A stretch of DNA of 48,785 bases, from NCBI GenBank assembly GCA_903772945.1, contig CAICTM010000785.1, positions 1-48,785 on the forward strand, read 5' to 3'. This DNA is from Seminavis robusta. Lineage: Eukaryota > Bacillariophyta > Bacillariophyceae > Naviculales > Naviculaceae. Shown in pieces: positions 22,846 through 31,390 of the stretch; position 1 is the first letter of the stretch, and the number at the start of each line of letters is the position of its first letter. A program made the translations under genes and the position numbers. The notes under the pieces were generated by a model. The model was given only the letters and a program-made list of their open reading frames with translations, was not told the origin of the DNA and made no database searches.

Positions 22846-23169
22846 GAAACTGTGGGACTGTTCGTAGTTTGCGAATCGAATCGAATCGAATCTCCTATCC
22901 AGTACCTGGTACCGGTACCGGTACCCGTACCTTTGCCGAGACTGAGACTCAGCTAGTCTGGCCGATTTCCGAAGCATGAAATCGTTGCTCATTTTGATTT
23001 TCATTTTGAGTTGGCCAAAGTTCGCGGAAGAGAAACCATTTCAAAAACACACAAAACAACCGTTTCTTCTAGTTTGATTTCAAAGCTTTCGCTGAAAATG
23101 CAGGAAACGCCGTTGCCTAAACCAGACCCGTTCGCTCGCTCTCAAACACAACACAACCACTTCTTCTGT

Positions 23170-24260
23170 CTTCTTCTTCCTCTCGAAGACATGCATGACG
23201 ATGACACCTTTGCCGGTGCTGCTTGCAGGAGAGTGATTGGGCTTCCCCTGTGGGGCCCACGGTTCACTCTTCGCCGGCAAGGGTGTTGTCTTGCGGTGGT
23301 TCCTCTGGTCGAATCAATCAATCATCCGATCGCAACGGTCCGTTCCTCATCCAGTCTCATCCAAAACAAGGTCAGTTCACATTCTTCTCACAGATTCACA
23401 ATGGTGCCATTTTCCGGTGCTCCTTCGTGGGCTGCTTCGAGCCTTGTTAGAGGAGTGAGTGGGCGGCCATTTCATGAGTCCGTTCCATTTGCTCTTCGCC
23501 GGAACCAGTCTTTCATTTCTTCATTTGATATTGAAACAAGCCTTCTAACCGTCCTTCTTTCCTCCTTTTGTCGAATCACGGTTGACAATGCCGTTCATAA
23601 CTCGGTCGTCTTGCGGTGGTTCTGTACCTGTGGCAAGGTAAGTCCATGTGTCCTGTCTTTTGTGTACATTGCTTCACGGTCGTCGACCGTTGCCGCCTCA
23701 TCTCCGTTAGTTTCCAACATAGGCCTTGACAATGGTGCCGCGGCCGTTCGTGTTCCAGTCTCATGACGATGACACCTTTCCCAGTGCTATTGCAGCTGCT
23801 CCTTGTGGGCCTTGTGGGTTGGCCGGGCGTCCTCGTGGCCAAGGCAACGGTTGGTGCTTATCATCTAATTGGTGGTTCCTCTTGGGTTGGTCGGTCCGTC
23901 CTCGTGGGCAAGGCAACGGTCAGTCGGTAGCTCGCTCGCTGGCTTGGATACTTGCTGCGCCCTTGTCAAGGATGATTGGGGTGTCAAGCTTCACTCTTAG
24001 ATAGTTTAAAAGTCTCACCCTTCTTCGCTCTCTTGACCTGCGAGGCCGATGGTTGTGCCCCAGGACCAAGCCTCATCTTCCCTTCTTGTTGGTTCTCGTT
24101 CGGGCTCGTGGTCGGTTGCCTCGATTGCTTGGTCAGGTGCTTGCTGCGCCCTTGCCCAAAACGTTTTGTGGCGTCAAGCTCCTCTCACTCCTAGATAGTT
24201 AAAAAGTCTCACATTTCTGCTCTCTCTTGACCTTCCGAAGCCATTGGTTGTGCCTTGTCT
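23170..24260. repeat. Mosaic of degenerate direct repeats
   Basis: Several blocks recur. ATGACGATGACACCTTT occurs at about 23195 and 23763, GTCTTGCGGTGGTTC at about 23289 and 23608, and CGTCCTCGTGG(C/G)CAAGGCAACGGT twice around 23827–23921. A roughly 90-bp block with GATAGTT(T/A)AAAAGTCTCAC occurs at about 23970–24060 and again at about 24165–24255. The offsets differ between pairs, so this is not a simple tandem array but repeated partial duplication. Confidence 0.6.
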
Positions 24261-24679
24261 CATCTTTTCTTTCTCTCTTCTCTTAAGGTTCTCTTGCCGC
24301 TTCATTTCCTTGGGGTTTGTATTTGTCCACTCAATCTGTTGGTCAAGCTCGTGCTCCTGGTCTCGTGGTTCCGTCCCCGGAACGCCAAAGGATTGCCTAG
24401 ATACGATTTGCCTCTGCGACTCGAGATGCGTAGAATCGATCGTTTTCGCTACGTCCCAAAAGGCGAGTAACCAATTCAGGCAAATCAACAAGCTCACCGT
24501 GAAGAGTGTGAAGAGATTTGAACTCTTGCGAGACTGAACCACAGAGCTGCAGATCTCGACCTCGTTTTTCGTCTGGACATGCCTTGCGTCATGGGGCAAA
24601 GGATTGAGGAGGGTGCCCCGCATTCCAGTTCCTCGTGACTCGTTCGAAGTTCGTACCGCTAAGCTAGTTGCATGTATAG

Positions 24680-26458
24680 TTACGGCAAGTTGTTATTTAG
24701 TTGTTTGGAATTGAATTCTAGAAACTGTGCCACACTGTCCGCAAATGCCTGTTCGAATGCGGGAATGGAGATTGGATAGGGATCCTCGGCTTCATCTTCT
24801 GTTTGCAAGTCATGTGGTTGATGCAGACATCCCGCCAAGTGTGCCAGATATCGAAAATGCGGCAGTTCTTGAAATCCGGGAGGTCGTATTTCGAGTAGCA
24901 TGGTGCCGGGCCGTGCCACCAAAATGTGCGAGAGCCCGGCCCCGTGCATCCCAATGATAATGTCGGCTTGTTGAAAGAGGAGAATTTGTTCAGCCACGGT
25001 GTGGTCTTCCAGCACGACCCGTTTGACATGTGTGTTGGTGGGATAGTTATCCTTGGACAAGCCACCAATAGGTGGATCAGGACCCTTGTAGTGTTGTAGA
25101 AAGTGCAAGACCTCTGGCTCGTTTCGAATGACGCGAGTCACCTTGCCATTCATACGAGGGTGCGCTTGGTAGTTGGCTCGTGAGAGCAGCATTATTTGGA
25201 GCGCAGTAGTACCCTTGTTGCTGTTCTGATTCTTTATTTGCCGTATGCTCTTTGTTTGGGAGGAGGGTCTCTTTACAATATTGGAATCTTGTTGTGGATT
25301 GTGTTGTTGTTGTTGTTGTTGTATCCTGTATTGTCGTATGGAATTGGTGACGAACATTTGTCGGAACCGTCTGGTCCATTTGTTTTTCTCGCATTCCCCG
25401 TGTTCCTCGGTGACGGTCAAGGACGTGGGTGCAATGTACCCGGGCGGTACTAAAATGACCCGTCGAAAGCAGGCATGTTCATTGTAATGTGAAATGTACG
25501 TGACCGTGGCATTTGGAAACAATAGCTGCCATCCCATGTCGACTTGTGCGTGAGCGTGTCCATCGAAAAAGACAATATGGAGTTGTTCCATAGCCGTGCT
25601 GTTGCCCTGCAGTGCAATCATGGCGGCTTGGTAGGCACTGTACCAATCGGTGTATGTATGATAGAGATTGGCATATTCGTATCGTGTGACAATCAGAGTG
25701 GTCCGTTCTTCGTAGACGGTGCAATGGGAATGTGGAATTCCTTCTCGTACACTTTTGACCATGTCGAACAAATGATACGGCAGAGCCGCCGTGTTTATGT
25801 GGGTTGAATCGGAATGGAGTAGATTGCATTGGCTCAATTGAAGCGCCCCGGCTCTATATTTGGGTAGTTCGTCAGCTTCAGGTCGTCCCAGTACCTGCTT
25901 GACGTCTTCTCCCCCCTTGGAAACTCTAATTTTGGAAGGATCCACGAGGAGGTTTGTGGCTTGACAGAAATTGGATTCAAGCTTGGAATGCCATTGACAA
26001 GACAGAGAGCCAGCGGATGGAGCATGTATAATGTCACTAGCATTCCAAGGAGTGCAAATGGAAAAGACAGGAGCTTTTTTATCCACCCCATTTCCCAGAA
26101 TTTTGGAACAGGGGTCTCTGTCTTGAGTTGTTTGTGCTTGGAAGAATAAGGAGTCTGGTAGACTGCTGGCTTCTTGTGCTTGTTCCTCTTGGATTTTCCT
26201 AAGTGAGGTTTCATCCATAAGCGTATCAATGTCATCTTTGTGTCTGTCTGGTTTGACATTTACTGTGAAAGTTGACCACAACTTCTTACTACTAGCATTA
26301 GTCTCAGTAAGATGGAAGATTGGATGAGGGTAACAGTTCAAGAAGACCAGGAAGATTAGAGTAGAGCTCAGTAAGGCTGACAGCACCCAAAACTTCTTGT
26401 CCCTGAGGATGGAAGAACGATACAGTCGACGCCTGTTCTGATTCTTGGTGGAAGCCAT
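24680..26458 (-). CDS. Glycosyltransferase family 61-like (DUF563) type II membrane protein
   Basis: 592 residues with a short basic N-terminus, one signal-anchor helix (about 24–41) and a long lumenal domain, the topology of Golgi or ER glycosyltransferases. The C-terminal half carries the family signature: NLYHTYTDW, then KVTRVIRNEPEVLHFL, QADIIIGMHGAGLSH (GMHGAG at 503–508) and RPGTMLLEIRPPG. GT61 enzymes include plant xylosyl- and arabinofuranosyl-transferases and the EGF-domain O-GlcNAc transferase. The donor and acceptor here cannot be told from sequence. A poly-Gln run and basic loop interrupt the middle, encoded by a TTG-type microsatellite at about 25300–25320. The start is the first ATG, just before the anchor helix. 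No intron is needed. Confidence 0.85.
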   Translation of the reverse strand: MASTKNQNRRRLYRSSILRDKKFWVLSALLSSTLIFLVFLNCYPHPIFHLTETNASSKKLWSTFTVNVKPDRHKDDIDTLMDETSLRKIQEEQAQEASSLPDSLFFQAQTTQDRDPCSKILGNGVDKKAPVFSICTPWNASDIIHAPSAGSLSCQWHSKLESNFCQATNLLVDPSKIRVSKGGEDVKQVLGRPEADELPKYRAGALQLSQCNLLHSDSTHINTAALPYHLFDMVKSVREGIPHSHCTVYEERTTLIVTRYEYANLYHTYTDWYSAYQAAMIALQGNSTAMEQLHIVFFDGHAHAQVDMGWQLLFPNATVTYISHYNEHACFRRVILVPPGYIAPTSLTVTEEHGECEKNKWTRRFRQMFVTNSIRQYRIQQQQQQHNPQQDSNIVKRPSSQTKSIRQIKNQNSNKGTTALQIMLLSRANYQAHPRMNGKVTRVIRNEPEVLHFLQHYKGPDPPIGGLSKDNYPTNTHVKRVVLEDHTVAEQILLFQQADIIIGMHGAGLSHILVARPGTMLLEIRPPGFQELPHFRYLAHLAGCLHQPHDLQTEDEAEDPYPISIPAFEQAFADSVAQFLEFNSKQLNNNLP

Positions 26459-26835
26459 ACTACTAGCTAGTACATCTCCCGTTATTAGACTATCTCAGTG
26501 TGTGGATTGTGGGTAGCGTGGTCGGTGGTCGCGGATCTTGTTTTTAGTAGTAATAATAATAATAATAATAATGTGTGCTGGGACGAAAGATCTTAAAACC
26601 TTAGTTAGCCAGTAGCTGGTAGGATGGTTTTCAAAGCCACGATCAACAAGCCACTTAGCCTGCTTCATGTAGCTATAGATCAGATACAAGTAAGTCAAAG
26701 TAAGTGCTTATTAGAAGTGCTTATGTAAAAAGACATGTAGTTTTTAAAATGTGATGTTGGTGGGTGGCTGAGGTGGGTGGGTATCAAAATCTTGGTTCCC
26801 TCCTTGGCAAGTGAGAGAACTAGTTAGTTAGTTAG
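26459..26835. other. Intergenic region with TAA microsatellite
   Basis: It lies upstream of the GT61 gene and downstream of the small basic-protein gene. A seven-unit TAA-type run is at about 26549–26571, and a GTTA run is at about 26822–26840 beside the downstream gene's stop. No gene is supported. Confidence 0.5.
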
Positions 26836-27387
26836 TTAGTTGGCAGTGGTCATGCTCCTCTTGAATGCCGCAGCCTTGGATGATTTCTTGCTGCCTTGGT
26901 TGCTTGTAGTACCGGTACTGGCTACCATCATGGAGTGTCGTACCAAGCGTTCTCTCTGTTGGGATCCGGCTGCCTTGACCACACGGCAAAAGGCTTCAAT
27001 ATCTTGCAGATGCTCCGTCATTTCGCAACTGCCACCACCGTAAGCTTTTCCTTCGTCCAAATCCAAAGGAGCCTTGGCCGCATCTGCTCCCTTGCTGCGA
27101 GACTTGCGAGGCACTCGTTTGCCACTGCCACTTTTAGGAGTGGAAGGAGATTCCGCTTCCATCGACTTGGATTTGCGCAAGGCGTTCTTCTTGGTACTAC
27201 TAGATCTACTGGTGATGACAGGGCTGCTCTTGGCACTGCTAGTCTTGCGCTTCATGTTGCCATTGCCACTCTCCTCCTCTTCAAAAGCGGGAGGTGGAGG
27301 AACCTTGTCATCCATGGAAAGGCCGCCAAAGGCACTGCTAGCGTCAAAGCCAGCAGTGGCAGGATCAGAAAGCTTGAAGAAACCCAT
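26836..27387 (-). CDS. Small basic Ser/Lys-rich protein of unknown function
   Basis: 183 residues from the ATG at 27387. The frame stays open upstream but that extension looks non-coding. The N-terminus MGFFKLSDPATAGFD is followed by a PPPPAF-containing acidic stretch, then a long Ser/Lys/Arg-rich low-complexity region with repeated RKSKS and PRKSRS clusters. A short predicted-helical block (about 120–155, MTEHLQDIEAFCRVVKAAGSQQRERLVRHSM) precedes the end. A Gly at position 2 might allow N-myristoylation, but the context is weak. Composition resembles nuclear or cytoskeleton-associated disordered proteins. No family was recognised. Confidence 0.65.
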   Translation of the reverse strand: MGFFKLSDPATAGFDASSAFGGLSMDDKVPPPPAFEEEESGNGNMKRKTSSAKSSPVITSRSSSTKKNALRKSKSMEAESPSTPKSGSGKRVPRKSRSKGADAAKAPLDLDEGKAYGGGSCEMTEHLQDIEAFCRVVKAAGSQQRERLVRHSMMVASTGTTSNQGSKKSSKAAAFKRSMTTAN

Positions 27388-29025
27388 TGTGATTGTTAGA
27401 CTCGCTACTAGTTGGTACCGGTAGTTGAGAATCTGATGATCAGAGAGAGTGAAAAACCAAATAAATTGTGTGCTCTCTTGGGATAGACTTGATGCTCTTG
27501 AGAGTGGGATCACCGAGCACCGAGCGATTCGATTCCGACGACTTCCGACAAAGCAGCCTACCGTACAGTACTACCAGCAGGTACCAGGTAGCTAGTAGAA
27601 ACACAGATCCAGTCATTGACTTATTGTGACTGCACTCATTCTTAAAACTAGAAAGAGCAAAGAGCATCAACCCAATAAACCGTTTGCTGGTACCAGGTAC
27701 CGAACACACGTACCGTAAACTCTCAAGCCCAAAGAGAAAAGAGGAGACTACAAGAGTAAAAAGAATACTAGTAATGATTTAGGAGTTGGTGTTTTAATAG
27801 TTTCGGAACGCTGAAGAATAAAGACCGAGCATCAGAGTGACAGTCTTCAGTACAATTGCTCATAGTGAAGCAGATTTGTCTACCGGTACGTACGCGAAAG
27901 GTCATTCTGATGATTGACTGGACTGCACTCACTTTAAATACATGTACCAGGTACCGGTACCCCAACACCCAGAGTCACACTGTTATCCAGGTCGTCTCTG
28001 GCGAGTTGTTGCCGTGAGAAGTGAAAAGCGAAAAGCGAGAGAAGCTCCTTTTCGTTCCAACATCTAATGCAGATAAGGCCAGCAGCTCTCACTTCGTTGG
28101 AGTTGATGCATCAACACGTCCTGTTTGGGTAGCATGGCGACTTGGGAGTTACCAGAGTGAACCTATATATTTGTCCTCTCTGGAATTTCAATCTCCATGG
28201 TCCCCAGAAGGTTCCATTTTGAAGTTTATCATGGGTATTTGGATCCAACCAGTACTTGGAATTGGCGCTGCCACTTGCTGAACTACCATCCCCTGGACAA
28301 CGGTTCTGAATCAGGAGATTTTGTATGCTGTGGAGTACTGACGGGCTAAACCACACACGCTCAGCTCAGCTCAGCTCAGCTCAGCTCAGCTCCTTTGTCT
28401 ATCTGTATGCGATGTTGGCTAGCAGAAACAAGCCCAAGGGTATTTACTGGTATTCACAGTCTAGGCTATACAAGTAGTAGCCTTTCAGTTTTGCTGCTGG
28501 CTGGTATGCATACCGGTACCTTGTCATCCAGTCAAGAAACATTACTTTATTTGTAAGGACTGGGTATTTCAATCTGATCTACTGTTTGAGTGACAGTCAT
28601 TTGACTGTTCTCTTTTGAATTGTTTCTAGGGGTACTTGAGACGATGAATGCAATAATTGACATCGAAGACGTTTATGCGTTAGGGTTCTCAAATGAGTAT
28701 GAGACTTAGTCCAGTGCACTTGTAACCTATTTATTTCGTTGGCTCTTCGCCTTGTTCATGGGCTGTTCACGTCGGGTCCTGGTGGTTCATACTGTTTAAC
28801 AGAGCAAACATGGCTTCAATGAAAGTTTTAAAGGAAGCGTCTAAACGAAATAATACGTTTTAATGACTACATACTGTAGTTTTAGTCGGTGCACTTCAGC
28901 AGCTGCTTTAGCATTCAGCAAGCACCATCGGAGCTCCACCGCACCAGTTTGTTGTGGGGCAATCCCGAATAAAACCAGATTTATTCAGCTGTTTCCGCAT
29001 CATATCAGAAGCTTGCAGAGATGAA
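27388..29025. other. Intergenic region with microsatellite, up to the retroelement edge
   Basis: No supported gene. A CTCAG microsatellite (about seven units) lies at about 28358–28392. GGTACC-type palindromes occur at about 27580, 27690 and 27950. ORFs such as 28021–28281 (plus) have no conserved features. The right end is the 3' terminus of the tyrosine-recombinase retrotransposon. Confidence 0.5.
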
Positions 29026-29328
29026 GATCTGGTCTTGGGTTCTTTGTCTCATTCAGTACTGTCATGGAAGTCCAAAGCTGTAAATAACACATATGCATTA
29101 ACACCATTATATTCACTAAGATGGGGGTTTTCTGATACCCGAGTACCCGTGACAGGGTCACTCAAGGCACTGTGCTCTAGGGCATTCAAATCCTGATGGA
29201 ACAGACCTTCCTCCTTTACAGGATTGCTCTGCCTGGTTCAACACCTGGCAAAGCATGGATGTTCCCAACATTCAATCTTGTCCATTTGTAGAACACATGG
29301 TCTCTGGTCATGACACCAGAGACCCCAG
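29026..29328 (-). repeat. Split direct repeat, copy B2 (element 3' end)
   Basis: About 303 bp matching 29596–29904 in the same orientation, with only small indels between the copies. Near the inner end it contains a hairpin (GGTCTCTGG, six- to eight-base loop, CCAGAGACC). The outer end borders unique DNA at 29025. Confidence 0.85.
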
Positions 29329-29342
29329 GGTGGGTGGGTGGG
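29328..29342 (+). other. G-quadruplex motif at the A2/B2 junction
   Basis: Four GGG runs separated by single T residues, the most compact and stable type of G4 motif. It lies exactly between the B2 and A2 repeats on the plus strand (template strand of the element's genes) and is absent from both B1's and A1's flanks. Confidence 0.8.
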
Positions 29343-29594
29343 CTCGAAATTTCTCTGAAATAGTCAAGATGGTCAAGAGAGTATCAACCTCACTTGTTCA
29401 ACTTGGTTGGCTGCAGTTAGTCTTGATAGTAGCTTTTGGATCTTCTGCTTCAGAAGAATGAGTCTGTGGTCTCTGAGAAGTCCACCTGGTCAATGACTCG
29501 CCAGGTTGCTTCTTCCACTGAGTCTTGGATGCTCTGACTGAGTTGTAACTGTGACTTTCCCCTTGACCCTATCTGCTTGGCTGGGGGCGAGTAT
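29343..29594 (-). repeat. Split direct repeat, copy A2
   Basis: About 252 bp matching 39371–39627 in the same orientation. The copies differ mainly by single-base insertions or deletions. It abuts B1 at 29595, giving the B1–A2 junction expected of PAT/Ngaro elements. Confidence 0.85.
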
Positions 29595-29595
29595 T

Positions 29596-29904
29596 GATCT
29601 GGTCTTGGGTTCTTTGTCTCATTCAGTACTGTCATGGAAGTCCAAAGCTGTAAATAACACATATGCATTAACACCATTATATCACTAAGATGGGGGTTTT
29701 CTGATACCCGAGTACCCGTGACAGGGTCACTCCAAGGCACTGTGCTCTAGGGCATTCAAATCCTGATGAGTAACAGACCTTCCTCCTTTACAGGAGTTGC
29801 TCTGCCTGGTTCAACACCTTGGCAAAGCATGGATGTTCCCAACATTCAAATCTTGTCCATTTGTAGATACACATGGTCTCTGGTCATGACACCAGAGACC
29901 CCAG
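29596..29904 (-). repeat. Split direct repeat, copy B1
   Basis: About 309 bp matching 29026–29328. It follows the recombinase ORF (which ends at 29956) in element orientation. It contains the same terminal hairpin as B2. Confidence 0.85.
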
Positions 29905-29955
29905 TCCCCCCTCGTCTTCCTCCTGGTGAAGAGACCTCATCGACCGAGTGAGGTT

Positions 29956-31390
29956 TCAAAAGGAATGTGAATATTTCAACAGGAACGGAGTGAGCGCTTC
30001 CCACTCCGTGTAGATGTCAATCACCTTCCTGTGCCCGCCAGGGTTGTCTCGATCTGTTCTCCATCGGTTGATGGTGTTAACCAAGTCTTCTCCTAATTCA
30101 AGATTCCGGGCCCTGGCGGTGGCCCCTCGTCTGATTGACCTCCACAAGCCGAACTCTTCTCGGACCTTGACCTTTTCATCTATGACTGATGGCTTTCTCC
30201 GCTGCACTTCTTCTAGAAGCTCGAAGAAGTCTTCTTCGAAGTCTCGTAAGCGAGCTGGTCCCCCAGTATCGTCTCCAAAGAGGTAGCCTCCGACTCGCCC
30301 TCGTCGCTCTAAGCATCGTACGTATCGCTGGTGCCACAGAGCGGGACGTAGCTCGCTGCCGCTGGTTTTTGCAACCATAGGTATGCGCAGCGAGGCTGAC
30401 GCTGAGCGGTCCGTCTTGATACTGCCAGCCATCGCGTAGTGGAAATGTGGCTCGGGCTTCTTCCACGCAACCAGGTTCGAGAAACTGTTGCGCGTGCCGT
30501 TCATCTCAATGATTAGCATTTCCTCTCCTCGTAGAGCTGTGCAGTACTCGCCATTCCACCAAGAGCCCATGCGCGAGGACGTGTACTTGCTCACTTCGCT
30601 CGTTGCGTTGTTCCATCGCTCTTCTAGTATGACGTTTACTTCCAGCATGACCTCCAATGACACCGACTTGTCTTGTCGAGTGACCTCGCCAGTTCGCCGT
30701 TTGATTCCGGACATGAATCGAGCGAAGAAATGGGTGTGAGTGGACGAATTGGTGATCCATACCTTCTTAAGTCCATCAGCTCCGATGGAGTAGCCTTGTC
30801 CTTCCAAACTTGCTCGCGCTGCATTTGACATCGCCGTTTGCGCCTTCCGGTATGTATTTGGCTGCACATACTTTTCGTAGCGACCATATGGATCTTGAGA
30901 GCGATCGATAATGGCGACAACGGCCATCATACCCAAAGAGTCGTTCAGCGGGAATGGACCATAGGGAGGATTCAAACTCACAAACCCGAACTTGTCCGCC
31001 GTCTTCTGTCCTCGCAGCATTTCCAATCGGTTGTGGTTCACGGTTGTGGATTCTCGACTCCAAAAGGCATCCAAGATTCCCCGCCGTATATGCAGAAGCA
31101 ATCTCTCATGCGTTACATTTCCAGCTACCGGGTCCCTCTGCATCATATTTCGGAAATGGCACACCTCACATTGGAAAGAGAGCATCAAGTGGTCACCGTC
31201 CCTTGCTTGGAGGTACACATTTTCATCCTTGCGAGCTAGGCTCAATCCATCATCGTCCACCTTCTTCCTTGACCTGAAACCGTCCTTTTCCTCCAGCCGA
31301 AAACACCCAGCACACCAAGCTCCTCCACACCTGCCGAAACTAGTTCGCGCAAACTACTCCTGAACCAGCCGTGATGTGCTTCCTGCATCC
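29956..31390 (-). CDS. Tyrosine recombinase of the retrotransposon
   Basis: The frame is open from about 31390 but has no ATG until codon 26 after the GTG at 31260. It overlaps the end of the RT ORF in the −1 frame, so it is probably made by frameshifting or fusion. Residue numbers below count from 31260. The N-terminal half looks like an SAM-like core-binding region. The catalytic half has ALRGEEMLIIE (Arg244, box I) and SIRRGATARA (about 375–384, box II, where other recombinases have HxxR). Then come NRW (398–400) and the candidate nucleophile Tyr417 in IDIYTEW. It would join the circular cDNA of the element to the genome. The recombinase call rests on this order of motifs; the nucleophile is a guess. 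The ORF is otherwise undamaged. Confidence 0.72.

Larger units (their letters stand above)
21724..24679. other. Long intergenic region with palindrome and mosaic repeats, no supported gene
   Basis: No ORF here is convincing. The longest (23011–23766, plus) falls in repetitive DNA, and its opposite strand is also open. Short GAATC repeats lie at about 22464–22480 and 22873–22890, and a GGTACCGGTACCGGTACC tract lies at about 22909–22930. The palindrome at 22.8 kb and the mosaic repeats at 23.1–24.3 kb are listed separately. Confidence 0.5.

Noticed and set aside
23011..23766. 251-codon plus-strand ORF
   Set aside because: It lies in mosaic repeats, its Cys/Ser-rich translation shows no domain, and parts of the opposite strand are equally open.
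24495..24545. tRNA-like T arm (stem AAGAG/CTCTT with loop TTCAAAT, minus strand)
   Set aside because: No matching acceptor stem, D arm or anticodon arm could be placed at the right distances on either side.
29026..29904. Reading the repeats at 29.0–29.9 kb as LTRs of an ordinary LTR retrotransposon
   Set aside because: The right side carries only the A repeat and the left side carries B1, A2 and B2. The enzyme set has a recombinase and no DDE integrase, which fits split direct repeats instead.
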